NCBI GenBank assembly: GCA_947176285.1
Contig: CAMWQF010000044.1
Span: 1-12,793, forward strand
Direction of reading: 5' to 3'
Length of the DNA stretch: 12,793 bases
Origin: an uncultured Porphyromonadaceae bacterium
GTDB lineage: Bacteria; Bacteroidota; Bacteroidia; Bacteroidales; Muribaculaceae
The notes beneath the pieces are model-generated. The model made no database searches. It saw only the letters and a list, made by a program, of their open reading frames with translations, and was not told where the DNA came from. The position numbers and the translations under genes were made by a program. Below, piece by piece: positions 1 through 7,085 of the stretch (the first letter of the stretch is position 1; each line of letters starts with the position of its first letter).

Positions 1-76
1 TTCTAAATATATTGATTGGGTTAAAAATCAAGCGTGCAAACGAAGAAGTCTATTTTCGCTCATTTTTTCTCGGATA

Positions 77-108
77 TTTGCGCATTAGGATTTTTATTGC
101 TAAATTTG
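77..108 (+). promoter_or_regulatory. Bacteroidota-type promoter for sufE
   Basis: TTTG at 77-80 is followed, after a 20-base spacer, by TAAATTTG at 101-108. This matches the known Bacteroidota sigma factor pattern (-33 TTTG, 19-21 bases, -7 TAnnTTTG) at every defined base. The inferred transcription start is near 112. That gives a leader of about 43 bases to the preferred sufE start at 155, or only about 16 bases to the alternative ATG at 128. Confidence 0.65.
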
Positions 109-154
109 CATTTGATTGGGGCTATAGATGGAAAAACTAAAGAATGTACATATT

Positions 155-583
155 ATGACCATAAACGAAGTTCAAGACGAGATAATCGACGAAATGTCTG
201 GCATGGACGACTGGCTCGACCGTTATGCCTATATCATTGACTTAGGCAATACCCTTCCTCCAATTCCGGAAGAAATGAAGACTCCCACCAACCTTATAGA
301 GGGATGCCAAAGCCGGGTATGGATCGACGCAAAGGAAAATGATGAAAAGAAAATCCACTTTGAGGCTGACTCAGATGCCCTTATTGTTAAAGGCATTGTG
401 GCTCTTTTGATGCGTGTACTCAACGACCGTACGCCCGACGAAATCCTTGATGCCGACTTATATTTCATTGACAAAATCGGACTGCGCGAGCACCTTTCTC
501 CAACTCGCAGCAACGGTCTGGTGGCAATGGTGAAGCAAATTCATAACTATGCCACTGCATTTAAGTTAATTAATAATTCATAA
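155..583 (+). CDS. sufE: SufE family Fe-S cluster sulfur-transfer protein
   Basis: Cytosolic sulfur acceptor that takes persulfide sulfur from the cysteine desulfurase SufS and passes it to the Suf scaffold during Fe-S cluster assembly. The 142-residue product is the usual SufE length. The conserved GCQSRVW block (residues 50-56) contains the sulfur-accepting cysteine C51, and the C-terminal part carries the family's SPTRSNGLVAM-type motif near residues 117-127. An in-frame ATG at 128 would add nine residues. I prefer 155 because the protein then begins MTINEVQDEI, the N-terminus I recall for Bacteroidales SufE; this is memory, not an alignment. No other suf gene is in the window, so sufE appears separate from the main suf operon. 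The last codons and stop lie in a repeat-like AT-rich sequence that continues downstream. Confidence 0.93.
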   Translation: MTINEVQDEIIDEMSGMDDWLDRYAYIIDLGNTLPPIPEEMKTPTNLIEGCQSRVWIDAKENDEKKIHFEADSDALIVKGIVALLMRVLNDRTPDEILDADLYFIDKIGLREHLSPTRSNGLVAMVKQIHNYATAFKLINNS

Positions 584-619
584 TTCACAATGCATAATTT
601 TGCATGGAATTGTGATAAC
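574..619. repeat. AT-rich extragenic repeat with small inverted repeats
   Basis: Two adjacent TAATTCA heptamers (574-580, 581-587) lead into ATGCA-TAATTT-TGCAT, a 5-base-arm inverted repeat at 590-605. An outer pair, CACAAT and ATTGTG, flanks it and makes an imperfect hairpin. The first heptamer covers the last codons of sufE and the second begins with its stop codon. It resembles short dispersed TAATTCATAATT-type extragenic repeats that I recall from Bacteroidota genomes. There is no T-run after the hairpin, so an intrinsic terminator is only a weak possibility. Confidence 0.4.
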
Positions 620-670
620 TCCGATGCCGCTTATAACTATGTCAATTTATAACAAAAAATCATAACAACT

Positions 671-2470
671 ATGTTCAAAAACCAACCGGCAGGACTCTAT
701 GTGCTCGCTCTTGCGAACACCGGCGAACGCTTTGGTTACTATACCATGCTCGCCATTTTCCTTTTCTTCCTCCAGGCTAAATTTGGCTTCGACGCTACCT
801 GGACCGGCCAGATTTTTTCTATTTTCTTGGCCCTTGTGTATTTTATGCCAGTATTCGGCGGATGGCTTGCAGACCGCTGGAGTTTCAATAAATGTGTCCT
901 AGCTGGTATTGCGGTGATGTTTGTAGGATATGCACTAATGTCAGCTCCTACTCCAATACGCACCAATTCATCTTTCATGATTCTTCTCGCCGCCCTCCTT
1001 CTAATTGCCACCGGTACCGGACTCTTTAAAGGCAACCTGCAGGTGATGGTGGGCGACCTTTATAATAATCCGCAATATAGTGACCGTAGAGACTCTGCTT
1101 TCTCCCTCTTTTACATGGCAATCAACCTTGGCTCAATGTTTGCTCCTGGCGCCGCTATCGCCCTAAAGAACTTGGCACTGAACAAAGCTGGATTCCTTAC
1201 CAACAATGCTATGGCTGCTACAGTCAGCAACTGGTGTCTTGATACAAATGGCTTCACAAACATGCCTACTGATGCAGAGACACTCAAGAGCATGAGTGAT
1301 TTCGCTGTCAAAAACGGTATGGAACAAGGAGGCGACCTTGCTGTATGGCTAACGGGGTATCTGCAGACGTTTGCCGACGGATGCTCTGCCCATTTCGCTT
1401 CTCTCACTGACTTTGCCAGTGGTTATATTTCCGCATTTTCTACCGGTTGTACTTACGCTTTTTCACTCGCATGCGCATCACTGATAGTAAGTTTCCTTAT
1501 CTATACTTTAGGCCGCAAGACTTACAAGCATATCATCACCGATGCGCCAAAGCAGGCGGATGGTAAGAAAACTGTTTCTGTTAGCAATGAGCCGGAACTG
1601 ACTCCTGAACAGACCAAGCAACGTGTGGTGGCTCTATTCCTTGTGTTTGCAGTCGTGATCTTCTTCTGGATGGTGTTTCACCAGAACGGCCAAACACTTA
1701 CAGAGTTTGCTAAGAGCTGCACATCTTCCGAATCTTCATCTTGGACTCGTATAGGATTCAATCTTGGCGCTCTTTCTGCAATAGCAGTCGCTGTATATGC
1801 TCTCTTTAGCCTCATACAGTCAAAATCTGCACAAGGAAAAGTGATCAGCGGAATTATCCTCGCGGCTTGTGCCGGCATTGTAATATGGATATACACAAGT
1901 GTCGTGCCCGCTACTCTCACCGACATCGACCCTGCTGCATATCAGCAGTTCAATCCTTTCTTCGTTGTTGCTTTGACTCCATTCTCTCTTGCCCTATTTG
2001 GGTGGCTCAACAGAAAAGGCAAGGAACCTTCGGCTCCTCGCAAGATCGGTTATGGTATGGTCGTAGCAGGTATCGCTTATCTAGTCATGGTATTCGGTTC
2101 TCTGTCACTTGTAGGCACTAATGGCGAAGTCTCTACAAACTGGCTTATCTCAACATATTTGCTTCTTACATTTGCAGAACTTCTTCTTTCGCCTATGGGA
2201 ATCTCATTTGTCAGCAAGGTCGCTCCTCCTAAGTTGAAAGGTGCTATGATGGGTGGTTGGTTTGCTGCAACTGCCGTCGGTAACTACCTGGTGTCTATTC
2301 CGATGCTACTATGGGGTAAGATTCCTGTTTGGACGATCTGGGTCATCTTGATTGCTCTTTGTCTCCTTTCGGCTGCATTCATCTTCTCTCAGATGAAGAA
2401 ACTCGAGGCAGCCACCGGCGATATGCCTGAGCCTGTGCCGGATGCAACACTCGCTGATCCTGTAGAATAA
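671..2470 (+). CDS. POT/PTR2 family proton-coupled oligopeptide transporter
   Basis: Inner-membrane transporter of the major facilitator superfamily that takes up di- and tripeptides with protons. The 599-residue protein shows the POT landmarks in order: NTGERFGYY in the first membrane helix (residues 16-24), the GTGLFKGN block (114-121), the RDSAFSLFYMAINLG signature (140-154) and SPMGISFVSKVAP late in the protein (507-519). Hydrophobic segments run throughout, consistent with about 14 helices. It is longer than typical bacterial POTs of 450-500 residues. Much of the excess is a polar stretch at about residues 165-240, and a charged cytoplasmic loop lies near 282-316. The first acidic residue of the usual ExxER motif is Asn here (N16). 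The C-terminal tail (580-599) is acidic and proline-rich. The ATG at 671 starts the conserved N-terminal helix directly. The next transporter gene begins 51 bases downstream on the same strand. Substrate preference cannot be read from the sequence. Confidence 0.9.
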   Translation: MFKNQPAGLYVLALANTGERFGYYTMLAIFLFFLQAKFGFDATWTGQIFSIFLALVYFMPVFGGWLADRWSFNKCVLAGIAVMFVGYALMSAPTPIRTNSSFMILLAALLLIATGTGLFKGNLQVMVGDLYNNPQYSDRRDSAFSLFYMAINLGSMFAPGAAIALKNLALNKAGFLTNNAMAATVSNWCLDTNGFTNMPTDAETLKSMSDFAVKNGMEQGGDLAVWLTGYLQTFADGCSAHFASLTDFASGYISAFSTGCTYAFSLACASLIVSFLIYTLGRKTYKHIITDAPKQADGKKTVSVSNEPELTPEQTKQRVVALFLVFAVVIFFWMVFHQNGQTLTEFAKSCTSSESSSWTRIGFNLGALSAIAVAVYALFSLIQSKSAQGKVISGIILAACAGIVIWIYTSVVPATLTDIDPAAYQQFNPFFVVALTPFSLALFGWLNRKGKEPSAPRKIGYGMVVAGIAYLVMVFGSLSLVGTNGEVSTNWLISTYLLLTFAELLLSPMGISFVSKVAPPKLKGAMMGGWFAATAVGNYLVSIPMLLWGKIPVWTIWVILIALCLLSAAFIFSQMKKLEAATGDMPEPVPDATLADPVE

Positions 2471-2521
2471 CAAATAACCTCATAACCCTTAACTTTCTAT
2501 CAAGAGAGTAGGATTTAAAAT

Positions 2522-3889
2522 ATGGCTAGCACTTCTGAATTTAGCAGTAAGATCGGACTCATTGCCGCGACTGTCGGCAGTGCGGTAGGCTTGGGAAACG
2601 TGTGGCGTTTCCCGGCTGAAACGCAAGCCCATGGTGGCGCTGCTTTCCTTCTCGTCTATGTAATGTGTGTGATTCTCTTCGGCATCCCTGTAATGTTGGG
2701 AGAATTCGCTATCGGACGAGCAGGTAAAAGCGACGCTATTGATAGTTACAAGAAACTGAGTCCCGGCAAACCTTGGTGGATTTCCGGTTTTCTCGGGATT
2801 CTTTGCTCATATCTCATACTTACATTCTACATGGTGGTGTCAGGATGGACCCTTGAATACCTCTATCAGTCAGTAAGTGGAGAACTCTTCACTCCGATTC
2901 CCGGAGTGGAAGAGGGAAGCAACCTCCAGTTTGCCGACCGCATGCAGGAATATGTGGCTGGAGTATGGCCCCCTATGGTCTGGACTTGGATCACTATAGC
3001 CATTTGCGGTGTCGTACTGTGTATGGGTGTACAGAAAGGTATAGAAAGGGCAAGCAACATTTTGATGCCTCTCTTGTTCCTTATTCTCATAATCCTTTGC
3101 GTCAACGCTATGAGTCTTCCAAAGGCTGCTGAGGGTCTGGAGTATTTCTTCAATCCTGATTTCTCGAAGATAACTCCAAGAGTTTGCATTAGCGCTCTGG
3201 GACAGGCATTCTTCTCGTTGAGCCTTGGTATGGGTACTCTCATCACATATGGAAGTTATTTCAGAAAGGATACCAATCTTACGCGCACTGCTTTTACAGT
3301 GTCTCTCCTTGATATGGCAGTTGCAATTCTCGTTGGAATGATCATTTTCCCGGGAGTAATGTCATTCGGTCTGGAGGGTGAGTCCTTTGACGGATCCGCT
3401 TTGGTGTTTGTGACATTCCCTGAGATATTCAACAACATGTGGTGCCCGCAATTATGGTCATCTCTGTTCTTTATTCTCCTTTCAGTGGCGGCTTTGACAA
3501 GCAGCATTTCAATTGCGGAAGTTTCGATTGCTTATTTCAGCGGACACTTTAAGATGAAACGCATTCCTGCCACTTGTGCAGTGCTCCTGCCATTGGTATT
3601 GCTGAGTTCTCTGTCTTCTTTGAGCAACGGAGTGCTCTCTGATTGGACTATTTTCGGATACACCATTTTCGGAGCATGCGATGCCCTTACAGCCAATATT
3701 CTTATGCCGTTAGGAGCGTTGATCATGGCTATTTATCTTGGATGGTTTGCTCAAAAAGGTTTGTTGGATGATCAACTCACCAATGGGGGAACGATACATA
3801 ATCCATTGGCGAAGCCTGTGATGTTCCTTCTAAAGTGGGTCACTCCAATTCTCATAATTGTAATATTCGTAGCATCTTTGTTCATGTAA
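2522..3889 (+). CDS. NSS family sodium-dependent amino-acid symporter
   Basis: Inner-membrane symporter of the neurotransmitter:sodium symporter family (LeuT/MhsT/Tyt1 fold), which imports amino acids with sodium. The 455-residue length fits the bacterial 11-helix subgroup. The unwound first helix carries the diagnostic ATVGSAVGLGNVWRFP motif (residues 16-31), containing Na+ and substrate contacts. The helix-6 block GQAFFSLSLGMG (227-238) and the helix-8 stretch ALTSSISIAEV (324-334), which includes the Na2-site serine region, are both intact. The substrate cannot be assigned. The ATG at 2522 immediately precedes the cytoplasmic N-terminus and first helix. The stop codon TAA (3887-3889) shares its last A with the murF-alr ATG, so the two genes are very probably cotranscribed and translationally coupled. 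The upstream POT gene suggests a nutrient-uptake pair. Confidence 0.93.
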   Translation: MASTSEFSSKIGLIAATVGSAVGLGNVWRFPAETQAHGGAAFLLVYVMCVILFGIPVMLGEFAIGRAGKSDAIDSYKKLSPGKPWWISGFLGILCSYLILTFYMVVSGWTLEYLYQSVSGELFTPIPGVEEGSNLQFADRMQEYVAGVWPPMVWTWITIAICGVVLCMGVQKGIERASNILMPLLFLILIILCVNAMSLPKAAEGLEYFFNPDFSKITPRVCISALGQAFFSLSLGMGTLITYGSYFRKDTNLTRTAFTVSLLDMAVAILVGMIIFPGVMSFGLEGESFDGSALVFVTFPEIFNNMWCPQLWSSLFFILLSVAALTSSISIAEVSIAYFSGHFKMKRIPATCAVLLPLVLLSSLSSLSNGVLSDWTIFGYTIFGACDALTANILMPLGALIMAIYLGWFAQKGLLDDQLTNGGTIHNPLAKPVMFLLKWVTPILIIVIFVASLFM

Positions 3890-6309
3890 TGAAATCTGAA
3901 CTCAAAGAAATCGCGGACATCTTGGGTGTAAATATTCAAGGAAATAATCGCGAAATAGAAATACTTCTCACAGATTCGCGGAGTCTCACAGACCCCGCGA
4001 AATCGCTTTTTTTTGCTCTTCGTGGTCAAAGCAATGATGGGCATAAATATATTGCAGACCTATATTCACATGGAGTCAGAGCATTCGTGGTTAATGAAAT
4101 TCCCGATACTGCTGATCATATGCCCGATGCTTGCTGGATTGTGGTGCCTGATACACTTAAGGCTCTCCAGACTGTAGGATCACTTGGAAGGTCGAATGCA
4201 TCATCAGTCATCGCCATAACTGGTTCACGAGGAAAGACAACACTTAAGGAATGGCTTTTTCAGATTCTTTCTCCTTCTCTCAATGTCAGCCGTTCTCCAA
4301 GGAGTTACAATTCCCAGATAGGTGTGCCTCTTAGTCTTTGGGGAATCCGTCCTGGAAGCGATGTCGCTCTTATAGAAGCCGGAATTTCTAAAGTAGGGGA
4401 GATGAAGTCTATATCAGATTGCATTTCTCCCGATACGGTGGTGATAACCAACGTCGGGGATGCACACGCTCAAGGATTCGGTTCTAAAGAGGAAAAGATT
4501 AAGGAGAAGGTATCTCTTGCTGCCGGAAATTCTGTCAAAAAAGTGATCTATTGTGCCGACGATCGTGATATAGAATCTGAAGTATTTGGTCAATGCTTCG
4601 GCAAGGAACTTATAGGATGGCATAAATCAGATATACCATCTGATCTATTTGGAGAAGATTTTGCACATAAGGATGTTAAAGATTGGGAGATTGAAAATGC
4701 AGGACATGCTATAACTGTGGCTAAAAGTCTCGGCATGACTGAAGATGATATCCGGAAGTCACTTAAAAGACTTCACCGTATAGGTACGCGTCTTAATGTA
4801 AGCGAGGGGGTCAATGATTGTCTTGTGATTCATGATTCGTATACTTCAGATCAGTCATCACTTGCTCCTGCTCTTGACTTTATGAAGCGGAGACTTGCTC
4901 CCGGAAGTAAGGAAACTCTTATTGTCAGCGATCTTATTCATGAAGCAGATTCGTCGGATGAGGCTATAGTGTCAATGGCTGAGATGCTGAAAGTGTCGGG
5001 TGTAAAAAGGCTTATAGGTGTTGGACCCAGAATGAAGAAGGGGGCTGAAAAACTTGCATCTGTTGTGGAAGAATCCTCTTTTTTTGACACTACTGATGAA
5101 CTGTTGGCTTCACTTAGCACTTCAGATTTCTGCAATGAGACTATACTGCTTAAGGGAGCTCCGCAGTTTGAATTTGGAAGAATCGCTCAGCTTCTTGAGG
5201 CTCGCACGCATGAGACGGTATTGGAGGTAAATCTTGATGCAGTGGTTAGAAACTACAACTATTTCCGATCAAAATTACCTGCAGGTACGGGGCTTGTAGC
5301 GATGGTGAAAGCATCCGGTTATGGAGCAGGAAGTTACGAGATAGCAAAAACTCTGCAAGATTGTGGAGCCGCTTACCTCGCTGTGGCTGTCCTCGATGAG
5401 GGTATCGACCTTCGTCGCCGCGGTATCACAATGCCGGTGATGGTGATGAATCCAAAGGTAGTAAATTATCGCCAGATGTTTGCCAATCGACTTGAACCCG
5501 AGATATTTTCTATGCCGATGCTTCTTGATGTAGTGAAGGAGGCTCAAAAACATGGAGTGAAGGAATATCCTGTTCACATAAAACTTGATACTGGAATGCA
5601 TCGCATGGGTTTTGTTGAAGAAGAATTGACGGAGGTGATGCGTATACTTAACTCAACCGATGCTGTGCGTATAGCTTCTGCCTTCAGCCATCTTGCAACT
5701 GCCGATTGCCTTGACATGGATGATTATACTCTTCTTCAACTTCAGCGTTTTGACCGATACACAAATTATATGCTTAAGGAATCGCCTCAGCCGTTCCTTC
5801 GTCATGTCCTTAACTCAGCAGGAATACTCCGTTTCCCTGAGTATCATTATGATATGGCTCGTCTTGGAATAGGGCTTTATGGTGTGAATACATTGCCTCC
5901 GGAGGTGGAACAACCTTTGTCAGTGGTGAGTACTCTACGTACTGTAATAATAGCCGTACGCGACTGGAAGAAGGGTGAGAGCATAGGATATGCGCGCCGA
6001 TCTATCCTTGAGCGTGATTCTCGAATTGCTACGATCCCAATTGGATATGCAGATGGCATGAATCGTCATTTCGGTCGAGGCAACATAACAGTGAAAGTCA
6101 ACGGGAAGGATGCCCCTACCGTTGGAAATATTTGTATGGATGCCTGCATGATCGATGTTACCGGCATCGACTGTAAAGAAGGTGATGTGGTAGAAATTTT
6201 CGGTCAGTCTGCTTCAGTCAGCCGACTCTCCGACCTCCTCGACACCATCCCCTACGAAATCCTCACTTCCGTTTCCCCCCGCGTCAAGAGGGTCTATTAT
6301 CGAGAGTGA
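3889..6309 (+). CDS. murF-alr: MurF-alanine racemase fusion protein
   Basis: Bifunctional cytoplasmic enzyme of peptidoglycan synthesis. The N-terminal MurF half (about residues 1-438) should add D-Ala-D-Ala to UDP-MurNAc-tripeptide using ATP. The C-terminal half (about 443-806) is a PLP alanine racemase that makes D-alanine. MurF landmarks are the P-loop TGSRGKTT (111-118), SYNSQIGVPLSL (139-150), EAGISKVGE (163-171), NVGDAHAQGFGS (188-199) with nearby lysines K205/K207, and HDSYTSD (315-321). Racemase landmarks are PLP lysine K474 in AMVKASGYGAG, KLDTGMHRMGF (565-575), catalytic Tyr Y720 in IPIGYADG, and the terminal SPRVKRVYYRE. The ATG at 3889 is chosen because it overlaps the preceding stop and begins the conserved domain; a GTG at 3835 would add 18 residues lying inside the symporter gene. 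The MurF half looks somewhat unusual (see findings). The last 96 bases overlap the ABC ATPase gene on the other strand. Confidence 0.95.
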   Translation: MKSELKEIADILGVNIQGNNREIEILLTDSRSLTDPAKSLFFALRGQSNDGHKYIADLYSHGVRAFVVNEIPDTADHMPDACWIVVPDTLKALQTVGSLGRSNASSVIAITGSRGKTTLKEWLFQILSPSLNVSRSPRSYNSQIGVPLSLWGIRPGSDVALIEAGISKVGEMKSISDCISPDTVVITNVGDAHAQGFGSKEEKIKEKVSLAAGNSVKKVIYCADDRDIESEVFGQCFGKELIGWHKSDIPSDLFGEDFAHKDVKDWEIENAGHAITVAKSLGMTEDDIRKSLKRLHRIGTRLNVSEGVNDCLVIHDSYTSDQSSLAPALDFMKRRLAPGSKETLIVSDLIHEADSSDEAIVSMAEMLKVSGVKRLIGVGPRMKKGAEKLASVVEESSFFDTTDELLASLSTSDFCNETILLKGAPQFEFGRIAQLLEARTHETVLEVNLDAVVRNYNYFRSKLPAGTGLVAMVKASGYGAGSYEIAKTLQDCGAAYLAVAVLDEGIDLRRRGITMPVMVMNPKVVNYRQMFANRLEPEIFSMPMLLDVVKEAQKHGVKEYPVHIKLDTGMHRMGFVEEELTEVMRILNSTDAVRIASAFSHLATADCLDMDDYTLLQLQRFDRYTNYMLKESPQPFLRHVLNSAGILRFPEYHYDMARLGIGLYGVNTLPPEVEQPLSVVSTLRTVIIAVRDWKKGESIGYARRSILERDSRIATIPIGYADGMNRHFGRGNITVKVNGKDAPTVGNICMDACMIDVTGIDCKEGDVVEIFGQSASVSRLSDLLDTIPYEILTSVSPRVKRVYYRE

Positions 6310-7002
6310 GCATTCGGTGTCATCTATATTCCCTTCATCGTGAGTGATGGCTGGCAAGATTCTTCCGTCAGCCATTTCAATTACTCGGTCGGCAATCCCT
6401 GCAAGAGTGGAGTCATGTGTCACCATCACTACGGTCTGTCCAAATTTATCGCGCAAGTCAGTGAAGATTTTCTGTATTTCTTCCCTGTTAGCCGAGTCAA
6501 GGCTGCCGGTCGGTTCGTCGGCAAATATTATCTCGGGATCGTTGATGAGCGCCCTGGCTATGGCTGTGCGCTGACGTTCTCCTCCACTCATGGCAGAGGG
6601 TTTATGGTCCATGCGGTCAGCCAGACCTAACTGAACAAGCAGTTCGGAAGCCTTCTCCATAGCCTTCTTCTTTGATATTCCCGCTATCAGAGCGGGAAGA
6701 GCCACATTCTCCCTGGCAGTAAATTCCGGTAGAAGTTGATGAAACTGAAATACAAATCCTATGTTCTTATTTCGGAAAGCAGACAGTTTCTTGTCTTTCA
6801 TCCCGATAAGTTCTGTTCCATTGAAAAGTAGGCTCCCGCGGTCAGGCTTTTCTAGAGTGCCGGCAATTTGAAGAAGGGTTGTTTTCCCGGCTCCTGACGG
6901 ACCGACAATAGCCACGATCTCTCTCTTTCCGATGCTAAGGGAAATGTCTTTGAGCACTTCCAGATTTCCAAACGATTTATATATATTCTTAATTTCAAGC
7001 AT
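6214..7002 (-). CDS. lolD: LolD/MacB-type ABC transporter ATPase with long acidic tail
   Basis: Cytoplasmic ATPase subunit, probably powering lipoprotein release from the inner membrane (LolCDE) or a related FtsX-like permease. Motifs are all present in the 262-residue protein: Walker A GPSGAGKT (34-41), Q-loop Q86, signature SGGERQR (139-145), Walker B with ADEPTGSLD (161-169) and H-loop H196. The QFHQLLPEFTARENV stretch (86-100) is typical of the LolD/MacB subgroup. Family members usually end soon after MADGRI (210-215). Here a further tail of about 45 residues, rich in Asp, Glu and Gly, follows, and residues 232-262 are encoded antisense to the end of alr. No permease gene is in the window, so the partner is elsewhere and the LolD assignment is by subfamily resemblance only. 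It lies 83 bases downstream of rsmF on the same strand and may be cotranscribed. Confidence 0.88.
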   Translation of the reverse strand: MLEIKNIYKSFGNLEVLKDISLSIGKREIVAIVGPSGAGKTTLLQIAGTLEKPDRGSLLFNGTELIGMKDKKLSAFRNKNIGFVFQFHQLLPEFTARENVALPALIAGISKKKAMEKASELLVQLGLADRMDHKPSAMSGGERQRTAIARALINDPEIIFADEPTGSLDSANREEIQKIFTDLRDKFGQTVVMVTHDSTLAGIADRVIEMADGRILPAITHDEGNIDDTECSLSIIDPLDAGGNGSEDFVGDGVEEVGESAD

Positions 7003-7035
7003 GCTTCTGTATTTATTTAATAGTTTTGATAGATG

Positions 7036-7049
7036 TCAGATTAATCTGA
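7036..7049. other. 14-base perfect palindrome between rsmF and lolD
   Basis: TCAGATTAATCTGA is a perfect palindrome in the 83-base gap between the end of rsmF and the start of lolD. Its centre lies about 40 bases upstream of the lolD ATG. It has no loop and no following T-run, so a dimeric protein-binding site is more plausible than a terminator. I found no clear -7/-33 promoter for lolD in the gap. Confidence 0.35.
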
Positions 7050-7085
7050 ATACTCAGACTACTTAGAGTTTTCGGGTTTTTATCT

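Noticed and set aside
12..120. TTGATTGGG present twice (12-20 and 112-120), exactly 100 bases apart, and a TTGATT/AATCAA hairpin at 12-31
   Set aside because: The repeat is only nine bases, and the hairpin has no T-run and short AT-rich arms. Both are easily explained by chance.
34..240. Short + strand reading frame ahead of and overlapping sufE
   Set aside because: It overlaps sufE in another frame and crosses the sufE promoter. It shows no recognisable motif.
2490..2497. TAACTTTC as a possible -7 box ahead of the NSS symporter
   Set aside because: The last base mismatches and no -33 TTTG is present, so it is not supportable as a promoter.
3835..3888. Upstream GTG start for murF-alr adding 18 residues
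   Set aside because: The added residues lie inside the symporter gene and match no domain. The ATG at 3889 gives the classic stop-start overlap.
5275..5601. Minus-strand reading frame inside alr
   Set aside because: It lies wholly antisense to the conserved racemase core, has no family motif, and is best explained as a shadow frame.
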